The position numbers and the translations under genes were made by a program. The notes beneath the pieces are model-generated. The model was not told the DNA's origin. It was given only the letters and a program-made list of their open reading frames with translations, and did not search any database. This document shows positions 1 to 7,567 of a stretch of DNA of 18,547 nucleotides, in pieces. The stretch lies in the NCBI GenBank assembly GCA_043757045.1, contig JAYVQC010000203.1:1-18547 (forward strand), written 5' to 3'. Every line of letters starts with the position of its first letter. Positions within the stretch are counted from its first letter, which is position 1. The DNA is from JANNGC01 sp043757045 (GTDB lineage: Bacteria > Verrucomicrobiota > Verrucomicrobiia > Limisphaerales > SIBH01).

Positions 1-11
1 GCTGTTACTGA

Positions 12-3000
12 TCAATTGGCGGCGCTCTGACGAGCCGCCGCTACACCAGGTTTGGTTGGCAGTTCCATCGCCCCGCTCCGTTGCAGTTGATAAATCACCG
101 TGGCCTGCGCCGCGTGATCGGCGGCGGCGTCGCGCCGGCGCGCGATGGCGATGGCGCGGTCGCGCGCGTTGTCGTCGGGACGGTATCGCTCGTGGAGTTT
201 GCGATGATGCGCGGCCTGCGCGCTGTCGCCGAGCCGGTCGTAAATCAGCGCGAGGTTGTAATGCGCGGCCACGTTCTCGGCATCAATGGTCAGCGTCTTT
301 TTGAAACGCTCGATGGCTTTTTGCAGCCACTGTTTCTGCGCCGCCTCGTCGCCACGCTCCATCTTCGCGCGCTCGAAGAGCGTCTGGCCGAGTTCGTTGA
401 TGACTTCGTAATCGAGACTGAAGTCGAAGCCGCGCTTGTCCAGTTCCTCATAACGATCTTCGAGAATGCTCGTGAACTCGGTGATGGCCTTGTCGAGATA
501 GCCGTTCTGCTTGTTCACCAACCCGTTGAACCACGCGATGGTCCAGCGCGGCGCGGGCGGATTGGCTTTCGCGGCGCGTTGCAGCGCGGCCACGGCGTCA
601 TCGAGCCGGCCTTCCTTGAAATACACGCGCGCCAGGTTGATCGGGCCGTCGTAGCGCCCGAGCTTCTCGACTTGTTCAAACGCCTCCGCGGCCTGGAGCA
701 ACTGGCCCTTCTCGCTGCCCTTGTCCGTGCCCTCGAGCAAGAGGCCGATGCCGTAATCATTCCAGCGTTGCCACAGTGGAATCGCGTTTGTAGCCGTGGC
801 TGTAAAACCGCGGCCATTCTCTTGATCAGCCGCGGCGTCACCGCCACGGCTACGAGGTTCAATGGGGAACGTCACCGAGTCACTCGCGATGGTCACGATG
901 GGCAGCTCGTTCGTGAGTTGGAACGGCGCGCCATTCGAGTAGCCCTTTCCGAAGACGTAGTTCATGTAAATCGTGTCGAACTTCCGGTAGTTCAATTTCA
1001 CGTCGAGTGTCACGGACTCGCCAGCGTCGGCGGGCACGGTGAAGGAGTAATGCGCGACCTGCGCCGCGCCGGGCGGAATCTGGTGATTGTAGAGCGGCGT
1101 GAAAATGTCCTGCGGATTGCGGCGGTCAATGCGGTGGCCCTCGCGGTCGAGCATGAAGACGTTGATGAAGTGCGACCACGGATCGACCTCCTTGTGCGGG
1201 CCGAGTCCGCCGCTGCGGCCGAGCGTCTTTGGAACGCGGACCGCCGAGTCCGCGCGTTCATCCGCGCCAGAGACCCGGGCATCCACCCAGATTTCATTCG
1301 AGTCCACCGTCCCCTGGCTGAACGGATGGCCGAGCCGCACGGTGCGCAGCACGACTTCGATGAGATACGTCTGGCCGCGGCGCAACGCCGGGACTTGTGG
1401 TCGGATGGGCGCGATTAATTTGCCGTCGATGGTACCGCCCTCGCGCAGGCCGAAGATGTCCATGCGCAGGGAGCCTTTAAGGAAATTGGAGTGGGTGTTG
1501 ATGACTTGATCGAGGGCGGCGTGGTTTTCGAGGTCGGAGGCGGCTGAGTAATGGTCGCGCCTGTTCCCCTCACCCCGGCCCTCTCCCTTGGGGAGAGGGA
1601 GAAGCGCCACACGATCCTTGGAAAGTTCTGACGCGACCTTCGCCAATCCCGCGTTGGATGTGCCCGAGGACTGGCGGCCTGTCTCCCTCTCCGCTGGGGT
1701 GAGGGGAACAGCGGCTACCTTCAGCCCGGCCACTTGTGAATCAAACACACCCTTCCGTATGGCCGGCACACCAGTGTTCGCCGCCGGGAACAAATGATCA
1801 TGGATGAAACGCTGCGTCGTGTTGGTCGGATTAAAATAATTTGCCGCGAAATCCTCCGACGCCTGGAGCGGCATGTGACAGCCGTTGCAGTTGGCTTGCG
1901 CCTTCTCGGGATAATAGAACGCGCGCGCGTTGTGGCCGGACACGCCACTGAGCAGGTAGGTATCGTAATGATTCTGGCCGCGCAGAAAATCTTTGTACTT
2001 CGTCAACTCGGCGGGCAGCGACACCTTGTGGCACGTCGAGCAGAACTCCGCCGACTTCATCACGGGCTTGAGGAACGTCTTCTTGTGGAACTCTGGCTTG
2101 GCCTTCACGAGCTGGTTGTTCACGTACTGCAGCAGCGCGTTGCTGCTGTAGGCGAACGGGTAATGCACCGGCTCATCAATGGTGTACTCCGCGTTGCCGC
2201 GCGTGCCGTCCACATGCGTGATGGCGTGGCACGCGGTGCAGGTGATGCCGGCTTTGGCCGTGGGATGATTGCGGATGTCGAAGTTCGGATCATCGAACGC
2301 GCCGCTGAAGAACGGCACCACGTCATGGCAGCCCGCGCACCAGCGCGACGCCTTCACGTTGCCATCGCGCTGCATCGCGACCTGCCGCGTCTCGTTCACG
2401 CTGAACAGGTAGGCTTCGTTGTTGAACGAACTGAGATGATGCGCGCTGTGGAGCCAGCCTTTGTAGGCGTCCGCGTGGCACTTGAGGCAGTAGTCGTCCA
2501 TCATCAACGTCTGCGCGGGAATGAACTTGCCGCTCGCGGTGCGCGCGAAGGACGGCAGGAAATAATTCGTGCCTTCCGCCGAGCCGGTCTGGTTTTTCTG
2601 CGGGTGCATCGAGTGCATGGCCACGCCGCCGAGTACCAGCGCACCGACCGCCGCCGCCCACTTCACTCCGATGTTCCACTTGATGCGCGGTCCCGCGAGG
2701 CGGTGCAAAACGTAGAGCCAGATCGCCAGCAGCGGCGTGATGACGTGCGCCCAATAAATCGGCGAGCGCAGGCGCGGGTCTTTGATCGAGAACGCATCGA
2801 AGCGCATCAACGCCAACCCCGACACGAGCAGCACGATGGCGATGGCGAACAGCGCGTAGCCGACGCGCACCGCGCGGCGGTTCGGCCGGTCATGCGCGTT
2901 CTTGATGTGGATGATTCCGAAGAGGATGACCGGCACCACGATGAGCAGCCCGAGCACGAGATGCGCGCCGAACATGATCATGTAGAAGTAATTCTGGTAG

Positions 3001-3185
3001 GTCAGCCCGCGCCACCATTCGAGGAAGGTGATGGCGCTGAGATAAACCGAGTTCGCCCCCAGCAGCGCGAAGAGCGCGAACACGACGGCGAGCAGCACGC
3101 GCAGGCGCGGCCCGACGGCGCGGACGTATTTCGGACGTGCAGGCGGGGCGTCACCCGGCGGGGGCGATGAGCGGTGATCTGTCAT
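12..3185 (-). CDS. Membrane-anchored pentahaem cytochrome c with C-terminal TPR domain
   Basis: Predicted electron-transfer protein of 1057 residues, complete. The N-terminal third has about five hydrophobic spans (near residues 28-50, 68-92, 107-126, 143-163, 175-190) with histidines in or near them, like a small cytochrome-b-type anchor. A periplasmic region follows with five CXXCH haem c sites at 233, 283, 316, 382 and 433. Spacing and the HSAHH segment (246-250) resemble cytochrome c554-type multihaem proteins. Residues 560-775 look like a beta-rich domain, and 827-1000 contain TPR-like helical repeats. The acceptor and donor are not evident. The ATG start has no Shine-Dalgarno sequence but gives a sensible cytoplasmic N-terminus. 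Two palindromic repeats lie inside the frame, encoding about residues 492-542 and 778-799; both segments look low in complexity and foreign to the domains around them. Redox role is confident; specific pathway unknown. Confidence 0.88.
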   Translation of the reverse strand: MTDHRSSPPPGDAPPARPKYVRAVGPRLRVLLAVVFALFALLGANSVYLSAITFLEWWRGLTYQNYFYMIMFGAHLVLGLLIVVPVILFGIIHIKNAHDRPNRRAVRVGYALFAIAIVLLVSGLALMRFDAFSIKDPRLRSPIYWAHVITPLLAIWLYVLHRLAGPRIKWNIGVKWAAAVGALVLGGVAMHSMHPQKNQTGSAEGTNYFLPSFARTASGKFIPAQTLMMDDYCLKCHADAYKGWLHSAHHLSSFNNEAYLFSVNETRQVAMQRDGNVKASRWCAGCHDVVPFFSGAFDDPNFDIRNHPTAKAGITCTACHAITHVDGTRGNAEYTIDEPVHYPFAYSSNALLQYVNNQLVKAKPEFHKKTFLKPVMKSAEFCSTCHKVSLPAELTKYKDFLRGQNHYDTYLLSGVSGHNARAFYYPEKAQANCNGCHMPLQASEDFAANYFNPTNTTQRFIHDHLFPAANTGVPAIRKGVFDSQVAGLKVAAVPLTPAERETGRQSSGTSNAGLAKVASELSKDRVALLPLPKGEGRGEGNRRDHYSAASDLENHAALDQVINTHSNFLKGSLRMDIFGLREGGTIDGKLIAPIRPQVPALRRGQTYLIEVVLRTVRLGHPFSQGTVDSNEIWVDARVSGADERADSAVRVPKTLGRSGGLGPHKEVDPWSHFINVFMLDREGHRIDRRNPQDIFTPLYNHQIPPGAAQVAHYSFTVPADAGESVTLDVKLNYRKFDTIYMNYVFGKGYSNGAPFQLTNELPIVTIASDSVTFPIEPRSRGGDAAADQENGRGFTATATNAIPLWQRWNDYGIGLLLEGTDKGSEKGQLLQAAEAFEQVEKLGRYDGPINLARVYFKEGRLDDAVAALQRAAKANPPAPRWTIAWFNGLVNKQNGYLDKAITEFTSILEDRYEELDKRGFDFSLDYEVINELGQTLFERAKMERGDEAAQKQWLQKAIERFKKTLTIDAENVAAHYNLALIYDRLGDSAQAAHHRKLHERYRPDDNARDRAIAIARRRDAAADHAAQATVIYQLQRSGAMELPTKPGVAAARQSAAN
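790..853. repeat. Imperfect palindromic repeat inside the cytochrome gene
   Basis: Two 25-base arms (790-814 and 829-853) are inverted copies of each other at 21 of 25 positions, around a 14-base loop. The outer 11 bases (gtagccgtggc / gccacggctac) and inner 7 bases (ccgcggc / gccgcgg) match perfectly. The hairpin encodes residues 778-799 of the cytochrome, between its beta-rich and TPR parts. It has the form of a REP-like or small non-autonomous element. Copy number elsewhere cannot be seen here. Confidence 0.72.
1561..1711. repeat. MITE-like palindromic element inserted in frame in the cytochrome gene
   Basis: The ends are perfect 16-base inverted repeats: ctgttcccctcacccc at 1561-1576 and ggggtgaggggaacag at 1696-1711. 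Just inside the left end is a perfect 9-bp hairpin with a 3-base loop (1579-1599, ccctctccc / gggagaggg). The gagaggga at 1593-1600 also pairs with tccctctc at 1684-1691. On the coding strand it gives the Gly/Glu/Arg peptide PKGEGRGEG, which I recognise as a common translation product of dispersed bacterial repeats of this sequence type. No transposase is encoded and no clear target-site duplication flanks it. It occupies the linker between the haem domain and the beta-rich domain. Confidence 0.82.
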
Positions 3186-3214
3186 CTGGGTTCTTTTAGC
3201 CGTAATAAATCATC

Positions 3215-3276
3215 TACTCCCCGCGAAGTGCAAACTTGGCGGGGTGAAGTGCGGGTTTGGCGGGGTGAAGTGCGGT
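3215..3276. repeat. Short tandem repeat, 21-base period, about three copies
   Basis: The core gaagtgc recurs at exact 21-base steps (3225, 3246, 3267). Copies two and three (3236-3255, 3257-3276) match at 19 of 20 bases; the first copy is degenerate. The repeat lies in the 132-base gap between the pseudopilin stop and the cytochrome start, so it sits in the probable promoter/leader of the cytochrome gene. Function is unknown; an operator array or plain slippage repeat are both possible. Confidence 0.6.
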
Positions 3277-3317
3277 TTTCGGCGACGAATTTTGCGGCAT
3301 TGAGCCGGCCGCTTTTC

Positions 3318-4019
3318 TCACGGGAAGAAAAACTGCAACAAGCCCTCGTCCGTCTCCGAGGCCGTATCGTAGCCGGTCAGGGTTTGCACGAGCGTGGCGT
3401 CGGTGAGCGATTGGACCGAGCCGTCGCCCAGCGCGACTTGGCCGAGGTTCACGCCGTGACAGACATTCTTGCGCCATTTCGCGGTGGCCGCGCCGGTGCC
3501 GGGCGAGGTGAGGACAAAGCAGTTGATGCCGTCCGGCAGGCCGGTGAAATCAAATCCGCTGACGCCGCGATCCGCCGCCAGGATCATGCGCGGACGCTTT
3601 TCATCCGCCTCGCTGGCGAGGGTGTAGCTGATGTTGCTCAACAGCAGCGTGGTGGTGTCGAAGCTGGCGGCCGGGATGCGGCGCGTGTCGCTCGGGCAGA
3701 GCAGGATTTTCGTGGTGACGAGTTCATTGGACGCGAGGGCGAACTGGAGGTTGACGCGGGCATTGCCGCTGCCGTTGGGTTTTCCCCCGCCCTCGGTCTG
3801 CTCCACTTTCCACGGGAACTTTCCGTCATTGCCATCCGCCCACAGCCGCATGGCGAGACCGATCTGTTTGAGGTTGCTCACGCACGAAATCCGCTGCGCC
3901 TTGCTTTTGGCCCGCGCGAGCGCGGGGAGCAACAAGGAGGCGAGAATCGCGATGATGGCGATGACCACCAGCAATTCAATCAGCGTAAAGGCGCGTGAAG
4001 TGGGGCGCGGCGTCCTCAT
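3318..4019 (-). CDS. Type II secretion/type IV pilin-like pseudopilin (prepilin-type N-terminal methylation domain)
   Basis: Protein of 233 residues with a classic class III signal: a short basic leader, then the cleavage/methylation motif FTLIELLVVIAIIAILASLL (residues 11-30), with Glu at +5 after the predicted cleavage before Phe. It continues into the usual amphipathic helix (LPALARAKSKAQ) and a globular domain. Near the C-terminus, His-10 residues-Asp-Gly (HGVNLGQVALGDGSVQ) resembles the H-x9-DG ending of the large Planctomycetes/Verrucomicrobia pseudopilin families. It should be processed by a prepilin peptidase and held in the inner membrane. Its start lies 28 bases after the stop of the haloperoxidase-like gene on the same strand, so the two may be co-transcribed. 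No other secretion genes are in view, which is usual for these stand-alone pseudopilins. Exact partner apparatus is unknown. Confidence 0.9.
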   Translation of the reverse strand: MRTPRPTSRAFTLIELLVVIAIIAILASLLLPALARAKSKAQRISCVSNLKQIGLAMRLWADGNDGKFPWKVEQTEGGGKPNGSGNARVNLQFALASNELVTTKILLCPSDTRRIPAASFDTTTLLLSNISYTLASEADEKRPRMILAADRGVSGFDFTGLPDGINCFVLTSPGTGAATAKWRKNVCHGVNLGQVALGDGSVQSLTDATLVQTLTGYDTASETDEGLLQFFFP

Positions 4020-4047
4020 AAATTATCATCTGCATGACCGACCTGTC

Positions 4048-6189
4048 TCAGGGCGCGAGCGAGCCGGACACGCGGTAGAATTTCTGCGCGCCGCCCAGCG
4101 CGTTCGTGCTGGGAACGAAGGCTTCGAGCGCCATCTGGCCCGGCTGCCCGCCATTGCTATACGGCCCGGCCACGTTCGTGGAGGTGAGAAGTTTGTAATA
4201 CAGTCCGCGCACCGCGCTGAAGCGCACCTCGGCATTGGTGCCTCCGACTTTCCGCAGGGCGAGGCTGATCGGGACGTTGATGATGGAGCCATCGAAGTAC
4301 TTGCGCGCCAGGTTCCAGGTGTTGGTGCCGACCTGCGCTCCGACCTGGCGACCCGCGATGTCGTCCACGGGAGGATGGATTCCTCCCCAGATGCGCGAGA
4401 GGCCCACTTGATCGGCGGCATCATAGTAGGAGGCCCATTGCAGTGTGACCGGCTGGGTGGGGCCGGCCTCGTTGACGAGAGTGGGGAGCGTGTAAGTGCC
4501 CAGGCCACCCGGGAACCACTTGGAGCCGGTGAAGGCTGACATCACTTCCGCCGCCGAGCGGCTGAACGTGCTGTGGCCGGAGATGTAGCCGGGGAAGCCA
4601 GGGGTGACGAAGGTCTTCTTCTGATAGGTCATCCAATCCTCGGCATGAACCCATCTGACTCCGCTGGTTTCGTCCTGCGGAAACTCGGGCTGCCCCGGCC
4701 ACGAGAAGACGGCGATCTTGCCGGGCGTCAGTCCGGCATGACGGCCGGAAGAAACCGAACTGGCAGTGATGAGCTCAATCAAGTTGGTCACCAGCAGCAG
4801 GCCGTTGGTGTGGTACGAGGGCAAGCCCGGATCGCTGGACTGACCGAGGCCGCCGCAGTGACGAATCGCGCTGATCGGTCGCCAGGCGTTGTAGTGACGC
4901 TTCACGCTCCACGCGGCGCAGGCCGCATCGTGCAAACCGGCGTTCAAGGCGAAGTACAGTTTCACATCCCATTCCAAACGATCCACCACGGGGCCAGTGC
5001 CGCCCACCCGCTTCACGGGCAGGTCATCCGAAACGTGGTTGGCGATGGCATTCCAGTGGCCGGGCGGCGTTTCCGAAGTCGGGCCATCCGCCCAAAACTC
5101 CGTGAGCGCGCGGGTGAAGTCGCCGCGCAAAACGATGTTGGAGACGTAAGCCAGGCCGGTCACCGGATTGGTGACGTAGCCAGTGCCATTGTTTGCGCCC
5201 AGGATATTGTTGCCAATCGTCGCGGGCGAAATGTCGAGGGTCACAGCGTCGGCCGTCGTCAACTGGCTGCTCGCGCGAAGCACGGACACGAGATTCGTCT
5301 TGAACTCCGCGTCCCTCGCTCCGCCCAGGAACGGCGGCGGGCCGGGATCAATCCAGGGTTTGTCCAGGTCCACTCGCCCCAGTCCGAAAGCCCGCGTCCA
5401 AAGCCATGGTGCGCCCAAGTAACCTTGGAGTGGGTTCTGCGGGAAACCATTTTGATCAATGGAACCGGCCACGATGAGCCGCTGCCACTTGTTCACGTCG
5501 GTGATGCCGTTGGTGCCATCCGTGACTCCATGGAGGAACGGATTCATCGGCGGATTGGAGAAGACGTAGCGGCGCGGGTGGCCGACCGAATAATCAGGAT
5601 ACGCGACGGGCGGGTTGGCCGTGGGAAAAGGCGTGCCGGCGGTCTGCCTCGAACCATCCTCCAGAAAATACGCGGACACGGCATCGTAAACACTGTTGCC
5701 CACGCCGGCGGGTGTGGAGGTGTCGCGAGAGACATTGTTGGTGTCGTATCCCAGGGCTGCCATGAACGCGGGGTTGGCTCCCGCCTGGTTGGTGGCCGTG
5801 CGCGAGTAGGTGTGCCGCTCCAGCATCATCCGATACATGGCGTAGCTGATGGCCTCGCGCCGCGCCGCCGCGAGGTCCGGCGCGGTATGCTTTCCTCGAT
5901 AAAGAAAACCGACGGCGTTGGTGTCGTACGCGGCCCACGCATCGTACATGCACACCGAGAAGCTGAACAAATTTCTGGCCTGCCCGGGCGGATGCGGCGT
6001 GTCCATGCGGATGCCTTCCAGCGCGCGTTCATTCCAATTGCGCGCGATGGAGTAGTTCGTGTTGGGCACGTACCAGTTGATGGCCGCGCTAACCTTGAAA
6101 GTGATCACGAGCAAAACCCAGGCGGTCACGAGATGCTTCCAACGAGCGTTCGATCCACGAAGAGAGTTTTCTGAAACTGGTCTGTCCAT
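4048..6189 (-). CDS. Exported vanadium-dependent haloperoxidase / PAP2-superfamily protein
   Basis: Frame open from a TTG at 6261, but the ATG at 6189 is preferred (713 residues): it gives a normal Sec signal peptide with a hydrophobic core (WVLLVITFKVSAA) and leaves an AT-rich promoter-like site upstream rather than inside the gene. The full vanadate/phosphate pocket is present, numbered from the TTG: Lys454-x6-Arg461-Pro, Ser561-Gly-His563, and Ser-Arg623-x5-His629-x3-Asp633. These fit the signature shared by vanadium haloperoxidases and PAP2 phosphatases; the long helical region before it favours the haloperoxidase branch. Likely reaction: peroxide-dependent halide oxidation outside the cytoplasm, though phosphatase activity cannot be excluded. 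The last 60 residues form a separate domain ending in KFYRV, a tail type common on exported Verrucomicrobia proteins. A pseudopilin gene follows 28 bases downstream. Confidence 0.87.
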   Translation of the reverse strand: MDRPVSENSLRGSNARWKHLVTAWVLLVITFKVSAAINWYVPNTNYSIARNWNERALEGIRMDTPHPPGQARNLFSFSVCMYDAWAAYDTNAVGFLYRGKHTAPDLAAARREAISYAMYRMMLERHTYSRTATNQAGANPAFMAALGYDTNNVSRDTSTPAGVGNSVYDAVSAYFLEDGSRQTAGTPFPTANPPVAYPDYSVGHPRRYVFSNPPMNPFLHGVTDGTNGITDVNKWQRLIVAGSIDQNGFPQNPLQGYLGAPWLWTRAFGLGRVDLDKPWIDPGPPPFLGGARDAEFKTNLVSVLRASSQLTTADAVTLDISPATIGNNILGANNGTGYVTNPVTGLAYVSNIVLRGDFTRALTEFWADGPTSETPPGHWNAIANHVSDDLPVKRVGGTGPVVDRLEWDVKLYFALNAGLHDAACAAWSVKRHYNAWRPISAIRHCGGLGQSSDPGLPSYHTNGLLLVTNLIELITASSVSSGRHAGLTPGKIAVFSWPGQPEFPQDETSGVRWVHAEDWMTYQKKTFVTPGFPGYISGHSTFSRSAAEVMSAFTGSKWFPGGLGTYTLPTLVNEAGPTQPVTLQWASYYDAADQVGLSRIWGGIHPPVDDIAGRQVGAQVGTNTWNLARKYFDGSIINVPISLALRKVGGTNAEVRFSAVRGLYYKLLTSTNVAGPYSNGGQPGQMALEAFVPSTNALGGAQKFYRVSGSLAP

Positions 6190-6221
6190 AAGTTTGGCTG
6201 CTTTCACGTTGCTGGGTTCTA

Positions 6222-6248
6222 ATATTAGGAAGTTTCTACTTTTTCCAA
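6222..6248 (-). promoter_or_regulatory. Possible promoter of the haloperoxidase-like gene
   Basis: Read on the minus strand, TTGGAA (6243-6248) is followed after 15 bases by TAATAT (6222-6227), part of the perfect palindrome ctaatattag (6219-6228). The stretch is markedly AT-rich in a GC-rich setting and lies 30-60 bases before the preferred ATG at 6189. Spacing is shorter than ideal, so this is a weak call by eye. Confidence 0.3.
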
Positions 6249-6261
6249 CCGTATGGCCCAA

Positions 6262-6607
6262 GGCGATTTGGATGAGTTGCTTGTTTTACGGGGCGACCCG
6301 CGCGGTGGAGGTGGCGGATGCCACGCGCGGAACGGCCTGCGTCCAGCCGGGGACGGAAACCGGCCCACCATGCCTCTACGACTTTCCCGTGCGCCTCGTG
6401 TTGAATCAGGCATCAGGATGGAAGCACGGAAGGCATTGAACAGGAAGAGCGCCGCAGCGACCCCAGGCCGGGCGACAAGGTCCGCTGCAAAATTTTACTT
6501 TTCCCGCTTCCGTGTTTTCCGCGCCTTCCGTGGTTCTCCCTCCGACCATTCGGATTTCAGGTTGAACTCCCGCTCAAAGCAGCGCATGAATCTGTCGTCA
6601 TAAAATT
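6262..6607. other. Intergenic region with degenerate repeat-like sequence, no credible gene
   Basis: About 350 bases between the divergent haloperoxidase and HEAT-repeat genes. Short frames exist on both strands, but they are low-complexity, Arg/Pro/Gly-rich and show no recognisable domain. The part near 6505-6535 contains imperfect reiterations of ttccg (ttccgtgttttccgcgccttccgtgg), which resembles dispersed repeat debris. The upstream regions of both flanking genes must lie here, but I cannot pick a convincing promoter for the plus-strand gene. Confidence 0.45.
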
Positions 6608-7360
6608 ATGTCACGAAATTTGCTGATTGTGCTCGTCGTCCTCTGCGCCGGAATCGCGGGGCTGATTGTTTTCTCCGGAAAAAAATCCCTACTGCCACAA
6701 GCCGACCCCACGCACGCACCGGGACCGGACACCACCGCCGCGACGCCCACTCCGGGCACGCCCGGCACCGCCGCCCAGCCCGCGCCCGCCACGCCCTTCG
6801 TGGGCAACAACGGCGCGGTGATTCCGTCCGGCCCTTCTGGTCAGCCCACCGTCGTGGCACCTCTGACGGCGACCGCGTCCAAAACCGGACTGATGGTGCA
6901 GATGCCGAGCGGCGCGCAAATCCCCATCGTCAATCCGCTGGAAATGCCGGACACCAAACCGCTGCCCATGCTGGAAAAAGATTACCTCGCCAAAACCAAC
7001 CGCGAAGACCGCCTCGACCTGATGATGGACATCACCGACTGGCCCGGCCCGGAAACGGTGAAGGTGCTCACGCGCCTGTTCCAAGCCGAGACCGATCCCG
7101 AACTGCGCGTGGACCTGCTCGACTCGCTCCTGAGCATCGAAGGCAGCGTGGACGAAAAACTTTCCATGCTCGCTCTCGCCACCGCCAAGGGCCAGCCGAC
7201 GGAAGTCCGCCAGTCGGCGATTGACGGCCTGATCGATCTCGAGGACCCGCGCGTGATTTCCATTCTCAACGGCCTGCTCAACGATCCCGACGAGGAAATC
7301 CGCGAAGGCGCGAAGGACGCCATTGAGATGCTGCAAACGCCGCCGGTGACGTTGAAGTAG
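6608..7360 (+). CDS. Membrane-anchored HEAT-repeat protein
   Basis: Protein of 250 residues. Residues 4-24 form one hydrophobic segment, a signal anchor with basic residues on both sides (SRN before, KK after). Residues 30-85 are a Pro/Ala/Thr/Gly-rich, presumably disordered spacer. Residues 130-243 contain paired acidic/amphipathic helices with the HEAT-type pattern, for example DPELRVDLLDSLLSI, EVRQSAIDGLIDLEDPRV and DPDEEIREGAKDAIEMLQ. This arrangement suggests a scaffold presented on the periplasmic side of the inner membrane. No catalytic motif is seen and the partner is unknown. The residues before Cys13 (VVL) do not make a good lipobox, so a transmembrane anchor is preferred over lipidation. 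It appears monocistronic, with no strong ribosome binding site. Confidence 0.8.
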   Translation: MSRNLLIVLVVLCAGIAGLIVFSGKKSLLPQADPTHAPGPDTTAATPTPGTPGTAAQPAPATPFVGNNGAVIPSGPSGQPTVVAPLTATASKTGLMVQMPSGAQIPIVNPLEMPDTKPLPMLEKDYLAKTNREDRLDLMMDITDWPGPETVKVLTRLFQAETDPELRVDLLDSLLSIEGSVDEKLSMLALATAKGQPTEVRQSAIDGLIDLEDPRVISILNGLLNDPDEEIREGAKDAIEMLQTPPVTLK

Positions 7361-7363
7361 TTG

Positions 7364-7395
7364 GGAGCGCCAACCAATTAGGAAGTCGGCGCTCC
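7364..7395. repeat. Inverted repeat after the HEAT-repeat gene
   Basis: Arms ggagcgccaac (7364-7374) and gtcggcgctcc (7385-7395) pair over 11 positions with one mismatch around a 10-base loop, starting 3 bases after the stop codon. There is no T-run on either side, so it is a poor intrinsic terminator. It may be a REP-type element or an mRNA 3' stabiliser. The remainder of the 7361-7567 gap shows nothing I can name. Confidence 0.5.
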
Positions 7396-7567
7396 GCCAA
7401 GGCAACGTTGATTTCCGGGATCAGACCTTGCGCTGGACGCGCCTCCACAACTTCGCCGTCTCCGCACTGCAACGGGAATTCTTCAGACGCAGCCTGCCGT
7501 TCCTGATCGTGCTAGTGAAGATCTGAACTGAGGAGAAAAACAAGCCGCTCCCGGCCACGGGCGAGAT

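Noticed and set aside
1551..1725. Target-site duplication around the 1561-1711 element
   Set aside because: Flanking bases (gcgc before, cggctac after) do not form a convincing direct repeat, so none is claimed.
1794..3170. Long plus-strand frames opposite the cytochrome gene (also 81-1418)
   Set aside because: Arg/His/Glu-rich compositions typical of antisense frames; the minus-strand frame carries five CXXCH motifs and membrane spans.
3296..3317. Terminator after the pseudopilin gene
   Set aside because: The agccggccgct sequence is a palindrome without loop and without a T-run on the minus strand.
4573..6174. 533-residue plus-strand frame opposite the haloperoxidase-like gene
   Set aside because: No domain; the minus strand has the complete vanadate-pocket signature.
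6608..6700. Lipoprotein signal (Cys13) in the HEAT-repeat protein
   Set aside because: The residues before Cys are VVL rather than a lipobox such as LAGC or LSAC, and the hydrophobic stretch continues past the Cys as a membrane span.
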